Assembly (NCBI GenBank): GCA_016781705.1
Contig: JADDPV010000173.1
Span: 1 to 7,368, forward strand
Reading direction: 5' to 3'
From: Rubrobacter sp.
GTDB taxonomy: Bacteria; Actinomycetota; Rubrobacteria; Rubrobacterales; Rubrobacteraceae
DNA: 7,368 nucleotides
Shown here: piece after piece, positions 1-6,912 of the stretch
Position numbering within the stretch: position 1 is the stretch's first letter
Layout: the number at the start of each line of letters is the position of its first letter
Program-made: the position numbers and the translations under genes
The notes under the pieces: model-generated
What the model saw: only the letters and a program-made list of their open reading frames with translations
Database searches by the model: none
What the model was told of the DNA's origin: nothing

Positions 1-762
1 TTCAAGATAGCCTTCGTCGCCGTTAAGTTCTCCCCGGAAGAGCGCCACCTCTACGACGAGAACAACGAGAAGGCGAGTAAGCGAAGGAAGAAATTGATCG
101 ACTGGTACGGCCTGCCGGAAGAGCCTTTCGGCGAGTTCATGCGTGAAGTCAACCAGCTTGCCATAGGTGGGGAAGGTGAGGCTACAGGTCTCGCCCGCGG
201 GTACCTTAGCGCCTTCTCTAAGCGCAGGCAGACCCTCGCTGGCGCCAGGGAGAAGTTCTCGCGTCTCGCAGACCTATCCGGAGCAATCCGAAAGGCCGAC
301 AAGTCGATCCTCTTCGCGCAGACTCAAGAGGCGGCGGCCAACGCGGTAGGGCAGCTGAACGGCCGAGGCGTAAACGGCGCGGTGTTGACCTCGAGCATGG
401 ACATGTCTGAGCGCAAACAGGTATTCGCCGCCTTCGAGAATCGAGACACCGAGCTCGTGGCCGCTCCGCGCCTCTTGGACGAGGGGGTGGACGTCCCCGC
501 CGCCGACCTTGCGATCGTGCTCGCCAGTAGCCGATCCAGGCGCCAGATGGTACAGAGAATGGGCCGTGTGGTGCGTAAGAAGAAGGATGGGCGCCTCGCA
601 CGCCTGGCCATCTTCTATGTGATGGACTCCTCGGAGGATCCAGAGGTAGCGCATGAGGACTTCCTGTATCTGGTCACCGACGTAGCGCAAGACATCGTCC
701 ACTTCGGACCCAAGGCTTCGCCGGGGCAGGTCTGCGAGTACCTGAATGACTGGCGACCTTAA
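1..762 (+). CDS. XPB-like SF2 DEAD/DEAH helicase, C-terminal part (5' end outside window)
   Basis: The reading frame is open from the first base, so this is the last 253 residues of a longer protein; the TTG at 94 is internal. The visible part is the second RecA domain of a superfamily 2 helicase/translocase plus the segment leading into it. It shows an EER..Y linker (residues 13-18), motif IV KSILFAQTQ (101-109), motif V with LLDEGVDVP (158-166) and motif VI QRMGRVVR (185-192), which carries the arginine finger. The run RSRRQMVQRMGRVVRKK and the following EDPEVAHEDFL are typical of XPB/Rad25-like bacterial DEAD/DEAH helicases. The Walker A and DEAH motifs must lie upstream and cannot be checked. 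By family it should use ATP to move on or open double-stranded nucleic acid. It is followed after 82 bases by the DUF429-like gene, probably in one operon. The assignment to SF2 is firm; the cellular role is not known. Confidence 0.88.
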   Translation, partial: FKIAFVAVKFSPEERHLYDENNEKASKRRKKLIDWYGLPEEPFGEFMREVNQLAIGGEGEATGLARGYLSAFSKRRQTLAGAREKFSRLADLSGAIRKADKSILFAQTQEAAANAVGQLNGRGVNGAVLTSSMDMSERKQVFAAFENRDTELVAAPRLLDEGVDVPAADLAIVLASSRSRRQMVQRMGRVVRKKKDGRLARLAIFYVMDSSEDPEVAHEDFLYLVTDVAQDIVHFGPKASPGQVCEYLNDWRP

Positions 763-777
763 CCATCAACGTCATGC

Positions 778-810
778 CGACCGCGTGAGACCCAGCCCAC
801 AGAGCGGTCG
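778..810 (+). repeat. Inverted repeat / hairpin between helicase and DUF429 genes
   Basis: A perfect 7-base inverted repeat, CGACCGC (778-784) and GCGGTCG (804-810), encloses a 19-base loop. Inside it a further GTG/CAC pair (785-787 with 798-800) extends the stem with a three-base bulge (AGA). It lies wholly in the 82-base gap between the helicase stop and the preferred DUF429 start. No T-run follows, so a classical intrinsic terminator is unlikely. An RNA processing site, a stability element or a palindromic operator are alternatives. Chance pairing in GC-rich DNA remains possible. Confidence 0.4.
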
Positions 811-829
811 CGGACCCTCGTCTGCGTTC

Positions 830-834
830 GAGGA
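830..834 (+). promoter_or_regulatory. Ribosome binding site for DUF429-like gene
   Basis: GAGGA stands 10 bases before the ATG at 845, with a second GAGAGG directly against the start. This, together with the family-like N-terminus that begins at 845, favours that ATG over the in-frame ATG at 746, which lies inside the helicase gene. The spacing is slightly long, so support is moderate. Confidence 0.45.
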
Positions 835-844
835 TCGCGAGAGG

Positions 845-1675
845 ATGGCATTTGGATTAGACCTGGGAGGGTACAGTGCCGGCGGCTCCGTCCTGGTCTT
901 CGCGACGCGCCGAACCCCGACCGAGGTGCATGCGACGGTCTACAAGGGCCACACCTTCTCAAAGAAGCCGGGCAGAGGTAGACCGCTCGCTCCCATCGCC
1001 GAAAAGGAGGTCGAACTCCTCGCGGCCTGCCTGCGGCGCGCGCCGCTGTATGCGGACGTGCCGATCGACCTGCAAGGGCTGCCTTGTCCGGGAGGCGAGG
1101 TCTACGCCTGGCAGCTCGTCAAGCGCCCGGTGGATTTCGCTTTCGGGGCCCTGCCGCCGCTTGCGGACCGCATCGGTTCGGTGGTCGCAAGGTTCCAAAA
1201 TATCCTGCGTCTCCTTTCTCAGGACCATCTCGATCCGCTCGGCGACCGGCTCTTCGAAACCTACCCGGCGGGCTCACTTCGCCTGCTCGAGCTGCCACAC
1301 GAAGGCTACAAGGACGATAAAGACCGCATTACCTTCGAGGGTGACACTTGGCATGGTAGTGGCCCGAAGGGAAGGGTCCTCACCCGCATTGCGAACGGGC
1401 TCGGGATATCCGGTACCCATGGTGAGATGTTGAGCCACGATGATCTCGACGCCGTACTGTGCGCGCTCACCGGGGTGGTCGACCGGTCCTGCCTCCTGCA
1501 AGGAAAAGAACTCGGGACCGCTATCGGCGAGAGGGTCGACGACCATCGGGTGGATCCGACTCCTCCGGAAGCCTACGCCCTTATAGAACGTTTGCCGGAG
1601 GAGCCAACCATAGTGGTGAGTAGTAAGACCGTCCGCGAAGATACAGAGATGCTGGAGGAGGTCGCCGAAGAGTAA
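845..1675 (+). CDS. DUF429-like protein (predicted RNase H-like fold)
   Basis: This 276-residue protein matches the layout of DUF429 proteins. It has a first strand with an aspartate, FGLDLGG (residues 3-9), a second core strand ADVPIDL (70-76), a FETYPAG segment (137-143) and a late helix HDDLDAVLCALTG (198-210). Acidic residues D6, D71, E138, D199, D200 and D202 are placed as in RNase H-like folds, which could make it a metal-dependent nuclease; that activity is inference. The C-terminus is short and acidic. The ATG at 845 is chosen because the conserved strand starts right there. The frame stays open to an ATG at 746, overlapping the helicase by 17 bases, but the extra 33 residues are proline/arginine-rich and look non-conserved. 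No signal peptide or membrane segment is seen, so it should be cytoplasmic. Its place behind a helicase suggests a helicase/nuclease pair. Confidence 0.75.
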   Translation: MAFGLDLGGYSAGGSVLVFATRRTPTEVHATVYKGHTFSKKPGRGRPLAPIAEKEVELLAACLRRAPLYADVPIDLQGLPCPGGEVYAWQLVKRPVDFAFGALPPLADRIGSVVARFQNILRLLSQDHLDPLGDRLFETYPAGSLRLLELPHEGYKDDKDRITFEGDTWHGSGPKGRVLTRIANGLGISGTHGEMLSHDDLDAVLCALTGVVDRSCLLQGKELGTAIGERVDDHRVDPTPPEAYALIERLPEEPTIVVSSKTVREDTEMLEEVAEE

Positions 1676-1704
1676 TGCGCCCTGCGCACCCCGGACGAGA
1701 ACGC

Positions 1705-1729
1705 GCGACGAACGGTTCATTCGTGGCGC
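1705..1729. repeat. Imperfect inverted repeat in the convergent gap
   Basis: GCGACGAA (1705-1712) can pair with TTCGT..CGC (1720-1729), with a two-base GG bulge and a seven-base loop. It lies midway between the convergent stops of the DUF429-like gene and the RapA-like helicase, where a bidirectional transcription barrier would be useful. Neither side carries a T-run, so this is a structural candidate only. A smaller perfect hairpin, TGCGC-CCT-GCGCA (1676-1688), directly follows the DUF429 stop codon. Confidence 0.28.
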
Positions 1730-1755
1730 CCATCACTGCTCCGCCGGAGAGGACG

Positions 1756-1777
1756 ATAAAACTCAGAGGCATCTCCG
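1756..1777 (-). terminator. Weak intrinsic terminator candidate after the helicase gene
   Basis: Read on the minus strand, directly after the helicase TGA, CGGAG and CTCTG can form a 5-pair stem (one G-U pair) around the loop ATGC, followed by AGTTTTAT. Position and the short T-run fit a Rho-independent terminator for the three-gene minus-strand operon. The stem is short and the T-run has only four bases, so efficiency would be low and the call is tentative. Confidence 0.27.
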
Positions 1778-4700
1778 TCAGCTATGCGGCGGCTGCAGGT
1801 TCACGCGCAGGCTCTTTGCAAGCTCAGAGACCTCGTCCTCGGTGAACCGCGCGAGAAGGTAGTCGATCAGATCCTCCTGACGGGCCTGCCCGAATAGCAT
1901 GCGGTAGACGGCGAGGGCCCTGCGCAGCGCAGCCAGCCGTTCGCTATCCCGGCTCAGTGGCAGCGCGGGGACGTGGCGCTCGATCTTCGCCCCGCCGTCT
2001 GGAGCGTAGATCCAGAACGGGGTGAGGTCCGAATCCCCATCGTCTCTATCCTCCTTGCCGCGCTCGAATACTCGCTGCCACGGGTCGAGGACACCCTCCG
2101 CCATAGCGGACGAACCGTAAGTATGTGCGAGGTTCTTGCGTACGGCGTGTCCCTTATAGCGGTGCACCCTACCCTCGCGTTGCTCGAGGTCCACCGGGTT
2201 GGCGGGCAGGTTCCAGTGGACCACCGCGTGACAGTAGGTGTGGAAGTCCAGCCCCTCCTGCCCGACGGAGGTCGTAGCTAACACGAAAGGCCGAAACGGG
2301 GAGTTGAAAGCCTCCTGCACCTGGCTCGCGCGGGTGACTGGTTCGGTCCCGTCTTCCGACCTCTCCTCAGCGAACCGGAGGGCGAAGTGTCCCCTCATTC
2401 TCTCCTTGAAGAGCGAACGCGGCGCCATGTTTCTCTTAGGCACCTTGTCCACCCTCATGGAGGATGTTGTGACGCCGAGTGCTTGGCACATCCTTGCGGA
2501 CACCCTGGATGCGATCTCCGATGCCTCCGTGCGGGAGAGGTTCTCGGGGTCGCGCAACACGTGGGCGTACTCGTCCAATACAGGCTGCAGACCTCCCTCG
2601 GCACAGTAACTCAGGACTTGCCGCCAGTAGCGATCCTCCGCCTCCTGCCCCCTGAGTGCCCAAGTCACCTCCGGCAGGTCGAACATCAGTCGCAGGCGCC
2701 ATGCCAACCTAGCGGCGGCGTCCCGTGCCTCTCCGTAGCCCTCCGCTTCCCATCCGGTCCAGCGCCAAAGCGCGCGGAGGGCCGCTACACCGGGCCCGGC
2801 CAACGCCATCTGCGCCAGCACCCTCGCCAGGTCCGTCGGGGAGCTTCCCAACTCCGAGGCATCCGAGAGCGCTGCGGCCCGCTTGACATGGCTGGGCCAG
2901 TGCCTGCCGTCCCTGCCGCTGTGCTCGGCGTCCACCCCCGACCAGATAGCTGAGAGACCGGGACGAGAGAACCACTGCTCTGAGGCTTCAGGACGATGTA
3001 GCCGGTCCATCAGGATAGGCGCAGCCCAGTACCACGACGCGTCCTCCGGCCCTTCGGCCTCGTAGGCCCCGATCTGTCGCAAGAGCGGCTCGATGATACT
3101 CTCCGTCCGCCCGAGCGCCTCCTCCAGGGTGGGCAGCTCGGAATCATTGCCCTGATCTATGGCGATCCGCAAGGGATCGCACTCTTCGGCCAACGTAACG
3201 CAGGGATACATTAGCCCCAGCACCGGCATTCCCGTGAGGCGCTCCTTCCCGGTATCCTTGTCTCTCTGCCGTGAAAAGGTGAGAAGGTTCCCCCGCTTGC
3301 CACGCTCAGACACCGAGTTTATGGGACTCTTGTCGAAGGAGCGGATCATCTGACGCTCCGCTTCGTAGCTCGTCATGGCCGCGATCACCTTGGGGACGAC
3401 ACGCCACGAAGAGAAGACGAGCCGCTTGGTGAACCTCTGTAGATCGGGCTCGGCGTACGGACCTTCCAGCCGGTAGTAGGGCATGGACGGTGGAACCCAT
3501 ATCATCTTCCATGCGCCGGCTTCGGTAGTGTCCGCGAGAAGGGCGCGTAGCCTGGCGTTTCTCGGGCTCACGGCGCCGTAACGACCTATCGTCGACCAAG
3601 GCAGGGCGTCGGTCCGGGCTAGACCTTTGAGGATGTTTGTAACGCTATGATCCCTCGTGTCATCCAGCAAGGCGCGCTCGAAGACTCGCTTGAGCTTGTA
3701 GTCCTCCATAAAGTTCATCAGGTAGGGGGCGGACTTCCAGAACTCGATCGGATCGCCCTGCCCGAACATCTCCGAGAAGGCGCGTAACGCAATGTAAGCC
3801 TGGAGATCCCCAGGCTCCAACCTCGCCTTTCCTTCCGCGCGCACTGTCTCCAACATCCCGTTTCGGTCTTCGGAGGCGGCGAGCTTCTCCGTGCGTACCA
3901 TGACCTTGCGGAGCCTGGCTTCCAGCCTACGTGTGCTGGCGCGGAGATCGTCGATCGCGACCTCGCCGCCCAACCTCAACAACTCCCTGCGATGCCTTCC
4001 GAGGTCCCCGTCGGGCTCATCAGGTTCGCCGTTGCGTCCTTCGAGGAAGTTCAAGGTCTGCTTGAAGTCCCTGTAGTGGTCTTCGTCCGACTCGTGATCG
4101 AGGGTGTACATCTTGTAGGGGGTCGCAGAAAGCAGCAGGATCTTCGCCCCCGGCTGCTCGAAGAGGTTGCGCGCGAGCTCGTTGTGCCCCTCACGACCGC
4201 CGAGAAGGTGCTTGAAGCGCTGAAACTCGTCGAGGATTATCAGCTTCGGCTTTAGAGCGCTGAGGCAGGCCGTGGCCAGCAAGCCTCGGAGTTCGCCGAT
4301 CATCGCCCTTCTGGCGCTCCTGCGCTCCCAGTTGGGCCACTGACGGTACGGCGTGAACCTCGCACAGAGGTCCATGAAACGGTCGCGGATGCTGGTGCGT
4401 CCCGCCTCCTCGTCTTCGCGGGTCCGCCTTTCAAGTGCCCGGGCGAAAGCATCGATCAGGGCGGGGGCTGGTTCATGCCACACGTTGAAAGCACGAAGGT
4501 TCTCCCTCCAGCGGCGCATGTCCCTAGAGGTGGCTTGCAAAAGGTTCATGGGGCCGGTGCCGTGCAATGGCCAGATCTCCCGCAGAAGCCAATACAGGAG
4601 CATGCGCTCCGCGGCCTTTCCCTCTGCGCTTACGAGATCGAAGGAGGTCTTCGGGGTAAACGAGATGAAGTTGAGGTCGTCGCTCAGGTCTTTGACGGCG

Positions 4701-5029
4701 ATTGGTAGCAGGGTGATGCGAGACGAAAGGGCGAACTCGTCCTTGCCGGTCAGGTTCAGCTTGCTTATGTTCTGGCGTGCTATACCCGCATTGGAGCAGA
4801 TGTAGAGCACGTCAATCCTCTCCCCCGCCTCGCGCAGGTGCTGCAGCGACCTTGCAATGACGCCGCGGGCGACCAGAGTTTTGCCAAGGCCGACCTCGTC
4901 GGCAACTAGGAACCGGTCCGTGGCGTCCTCGTCGGGGTAGAGCCTGCGGAACACGTAATCGACGGTCTCGCGCTGGAAGTCCTTGAGCCCGGCAAGAACC
5001 TCATCCGGGTCAACGAAGGGCGCGCTCAC
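1778..5029 (-). CDS. RapA/SNF2-like SF2 helicase with large insertions
   Basis: A 1083-residue ATP-dependent DNA translocase/helicase candidate. Motifs seen: KDFQRE (residues 16-21, Q-motif-like), Walker A ADEVGLGKT (43-51), motif Ia ICSNAGIARQN (77-87), Walker B LIILDEFQRF (263-272, DEFQ in place of DEAH), motif III LLLSATP (298-304), motif IV KRLVFSSW (535-542), motif V LATTSVGQEGLDF (917-929) and motif VI QREGRVHR (950-957). All ATPase motifs appear intact. About 175 residues separate motifs Ia and II, and about 365 residues of unrecognised, mostly helical, tryptophan-rich sequence separate motifs IV and V. The GTG start is preferred because it overlaps the PLD stop as GTGA and has AAGGTGAGG five bases upstream; an ATG at 5083 lies inside the PLD gene. 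Known relatives act on double-stranded DNA or on protein-DNA complexes. Its partners are probably the coupled PLD and DUF6361 proteins. The helicase call is firm; a defence role is inferred. Confidence 0.9.
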   Translation of the reverse strand: MSAPFVDPDEVLAGLKDFQRETVDYVFRRLYPDEDATDRFLVADEVGLGKTLVARGVIARSLQHLREAGERIDVLYICSNAGIARQNISKLNLTGKDEFALSSRITLLPIAVKDLSDDLNFISFTPKTSFDLVSAEGKAAERMLLYWLLREIWPLHGTGPMNLLQATSRDMRRWRENLRAFNVWHEPAPALIDAFARALERRTREDEEAGRTSIRDRFMDLCARFTPYRQWPNWERRSARRAMIGELRGLLATACLSALKPKLIILDEFQRFKHLLGGREGHNELARNLFEQPGAKILLLSATPYKMYTLDHESDEDHYRDFKQTLNFLEGRNGEPDEPDGDLGRHRRELLRLGGEVAIDDLRASTRRLEARLRKVMVRTEKLAASEDRNGMLETVRAEGKARLEPGDLQAYIALRAFSEMFGQGDPIEFWKSAPYLMNFMEDYKLKRVFERALLDDTRDHSVTNILKGLARTDALPWSTIGRYGAVSPRNARLRALLADTTEAGAWKMIWVPPSMPYYRLEGPYAEPDLQRFTKRLVFSSWRVVPKVIAAMTSYEAERQMIRSFDKSPINSVSERGKRGNLLTFSRQRDKDTGKERLTGMPVLGLMYPCVTLAEECDPLRIAIDQGNDSELPTLEEALGRTESIIEPLLRQIGAYEAEGPEDASWYWAAPILMDRLHRPEASEQWFSRPGLSAIWSGVDAEHSGRDGRHWPSHVKRAAALSDASELGSSPTDLARVLAQMALAGPGVAALRALWRWTGWEAEGYGEARDAAARLAWRLRLMFDLPEVTWALRGQEAEDRYWRQVLSYCAEGGLQPVLDEYAHVLRDPENLSRTEASEIASRVSARMCQALGVTTSSMRVDKVPKRNMAPRSLFKERMRGHFALRFAEERSEDGTEPVTRASQVQEAFNSPFRPFVLATTSVGQEGLDFHTYCHAVVHWNLPANPVDLEQREGRVHRYKGHAVRKNLAHTYGSSAMAEGVLDPWQRVFERGKEDRDDGDSDLTPFWIYAPDGGAKIERHVPALPLSRDSERLAALRRALAVYRMLFGQARQEDLIDYLLARFTEDEVSELAKSLRVNLQPPHS

Positions 5030-6912
5030 CCGGACCTCACCTTCTTGCGGGTGGCCATGATAGGCTCCCAGATAGCGTCCCACCCTTCCGGGATAAGCTC
5101 GTTGGCCTCCTCCGTTTCCCGCAGATCGGCGAGCAGGGCGTCGATCCGGTCCAGAGCGGCCGGGTTGCGGGCCAGCGCGCGCACCATCTGTTCGAAGAGC
5201 GGCAGACGGTACCCTCCGTCGGCGCCTTCCGGTCCCCTATTGGTTTCGCCGGCGAGTATGCCCCTCACGGCGGCAACCGAGTCGCCCGAACCGCCCTCCG
5301 CGAGAAGGAAGAGGATGAGGCGCAGCAACTTGCCCTGGTTGTTCACAAGGGATCTGAGAACGCGTTCGCGCCGGTCCTCCGGGGCGTTCTTCAGGGGCGC
5401 TGTGAGTACAAAGCGGCTCGCGGACTTCAATCCGCCGCTGACACCGACGACCTCGAAGCAGAAGAAGGAAGTAAGGGCCTCGAAGGAGAGCGACTCGAAC
5501 GTGGCCGAGCCGTCGGGTCCGAGCTCGACCTCCGACGTCTTCCTGAGCGTCGCCGGCCAGCAACGCACCGAAACCCCGGGGTGCGTTGGAAGGCTCTCTT
5601 CGTTCTCGGCCTCGAAAAGCACGCTGAACGTCCCAACTTCGGCCGGATGCGCGCTCACGGTGGCAACGAACCTGGCCTGCGAGAGGCCCCGCCTCGCCCC
5701 GTCTACCAGGCTATCGAGTTCTTCTTGGGCCGCATCGGACTCAGGCTCTTCGGTCTTCGGCCGGTATGGTTCAAGCAAATCCCGGAAACCCGGATCTCCT
5801 GCCCCGTCGCCAAGGAGGGCCTCGGTACCGCAGCGTTCCAAGCTGCCGGTGAGCTCGACAAGGAACTCGACGTTCGAGTCGAACGCGGCGCCCGTGGCGT
5901 TGGCGGAACCCGTCCAGACGCGCGCGTGTCCCCCCGCATCGGCGACGTAGAGTTTGGCGTGGAGGCCCAGAAGAGACTTCAGGACGCCGTCGTTGTCGGC
6001 GTCACCATCGGTGCTGCCGAAGTTTTCCGAGCTCTCCGCATCATCCTCGACCTCTGGATCGGCCAGCGGACCAAACACGTACTTTTCGGCGAAGCCTTCT
6101 AGGTCTTGGGGAGGAATCGTCGCCAAGGAGTCCACGCGCGAGACGAGCACGCTACGAGGGCTCTGCAGTGCCAGCCGCCGGAGCATTCCGGGGGTCACGA
6201 AGGGGGAGACCACGAGCAAGCGATCCAGCGCGCCGGCGAAGGGCCAGCGCCCGTATCCCTCCAGTCCCAGGGGCAGAAACGAGACGGAGTCGAACCCTTC
6301 GGGCAGGTCGAATGGGACCCGCCCGAGCTCCTCTCGCAGGAGGTCAGCGTTGGCTTTGATCCGCTCCGGCGTGGCGTGGACGGTCAGCCTGGGGAGCGCC
6401 CCGAAGAAGTCGCCGAGCGGCGCGTTGCCCTCGACCACCTCGTCCGTGAGCTCGCCTTCGAGGAGCAACAGCGTGTCCCAGGAGCGGTCGAAGGTGAGGT
6501 TGCGGCTCGAGCACAAGAGGCGGTAAAGGACCGGCCCTTCCCCTACGGGCAAGAAGCGCAGGGCCCAGACTTTCGGGTGGAAGGAACCCCCTTCCGGGGC
6601 GGTCACCTCGAAGACGGAGTTCTCGAGGTACGCGAAGAGCGTATGGCCCCTGGACGGCACCTGGATGCGGCCAGCTTCGCAGAAGATGGCGATACGGTCT
6701 GAGTACCTGCGCATCGTCTCCAGCAGGGCCAGTGGATCGGCCGTAGGGTTGCCCTCGGTGTCCTCCCAGTCGAAGATGGTGAAGGCGAGGGGAGCTGTCA
6801 GAAGCGAGAGAAGGTTCAGGGTATACGTGGTACCGATGGCGGCACTAAGTTCGTAACCTTCCGGGGGGCGTAGCGCCTCGATCAGATGCCGGCGCGAATG
6901 TGGCTCAAGCAA
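5026..6912 (-). CDS. Phospholipase D-superfamily protein (two HKD-type halves), nuclease candidate
   Basis: A 628-residue protein with two PLD-type motifs. The second is canonical: H318-x-K320-x4-D325 followed by TGSANAT (334-340) and N347/E349. The first is FHPK (111-114, H112 and K114) followed by SSRNLT (135-140), but lacks the usual aspartate after K114. The PLD superfamily uses paired His/Lys motifs to cut phosphodiester bonds, and in helicase contexts members are usually nucleases. A strongly acidic stretch (285-308) precedes the second motif. Residues of about 410-508 look like a beta-sandwich, and about 512-615 are helical. No signal peptide is evident, so lipid turnover is less likely than nucleic acid cleavage. 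The TTG start is chosen because GGAGAAGGA lies five bases before it and because MLEPHSRRHL begins the conserved-looking sequence. The upstream frame back to 7023 lies inside the DUF6361-like gene. It overlaps that gene by 8 bases and the helicase gene by 4. Confidence 0.85.
   Translation of the reverse strand: MLEPHSRRHLIEALRPPEGYELSAAIGTTYTLNLLSLLTAPLAFTIFDWEDTEGNPTADPLALLETMRRYSDRIAIFCEAGRIQVPSRGHTLFAYLENSVFEVTAPEGGSFHPKVWALRFLPVGEGPVLYRLLCSSRNLTFDRSWDTLLLLEGELTDEVVEGNAPLGDFFGALPRLTVHATPERIKANADLLREELGRVPFDLPEGFDSVSFLPLGLEGYGRWPFAGALDRLLVVSPFVTPGMLRRLALQSPRSVLVSRVDSLATIPPQDLEGFAEKYVFGPLADPEVEDDAESSENFGSTDGDADNDGVLKSLLGLHAKLYVADAGGHARVWTGSANATGAAFDSNVEFLVELTGSLERCGTEALLGDGAGDPGFRDLLEPYRPKTEEPESDAAQEELDSLVDGARRGLSQARFVATVSAHPAEVGTFSVLFEAENEESLPTHPGVSVRCWPATLRKTSEVELGPDGSATFESLSFEALTSFFCFEVVGVSGGLKSASRFVLTAPLKNAPEDRRERVLRSLVNNQGKLLRLILFLLAEGGSGDSVAAVRGILAGETNRGPEGADGGYRLPLFEQMVRALARNPAALDRIDALLADLRETEEANELIPEGWDAIWEPIMATRKKVRSG
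5035..5043 (-). promoter_or_regulatory. Ribosome binding site deciding the helicase GTG start
   Basis: On the minus strand AAGGTGAGG ends five bases before the GTG at 5029-5027, within the last codons of the PLD gene. The GTG overlaps the PLD stop as GTGA. This arrangement is typical of translational coupling and settles the helicase start. Confidence 0.7.

Noticed and set aside
218..702. Minus-strand open frames opposite the XPB-like helicase end
   Set aside because: These are antisense to clear helicase motifs V and VI; the translations show no motif of their own and no convincing ribosome binding site.
746..844. Upstream in-frame extension of the DUF429-like gene
   Set aside because: The extra 33 residues look unstructured and non-conserved, and the family-like first strand begins right after the ATG at 845. 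The 17-base overlap with the helicase keeps it a minor alternative.
2387..2953. Plus-strand open frame opposite the RapA-like helicase
   Set aside because: The translation is rich in Pro, Arg, His and Cys with no recognisable fold, and it lies inside the helicase coding region.
5030..5083. ATG start 54 bases upstream for the RapA-like helicase
   Set aside because: It would lie inside the PLD gene, whereas the GTG at 5029 has a strong ribosome binding site and a classic 4-base stop/start overlap.
5045..5950. Long plus-strand open frame opposite the PLD gene (301 codons)
   Set aside because: Its translation is serine/arginine/alanine-rich with no domain, and it mirrors the codon pattern of the well-supported PLD gene; such antisense frames are common in high-GC DNA.
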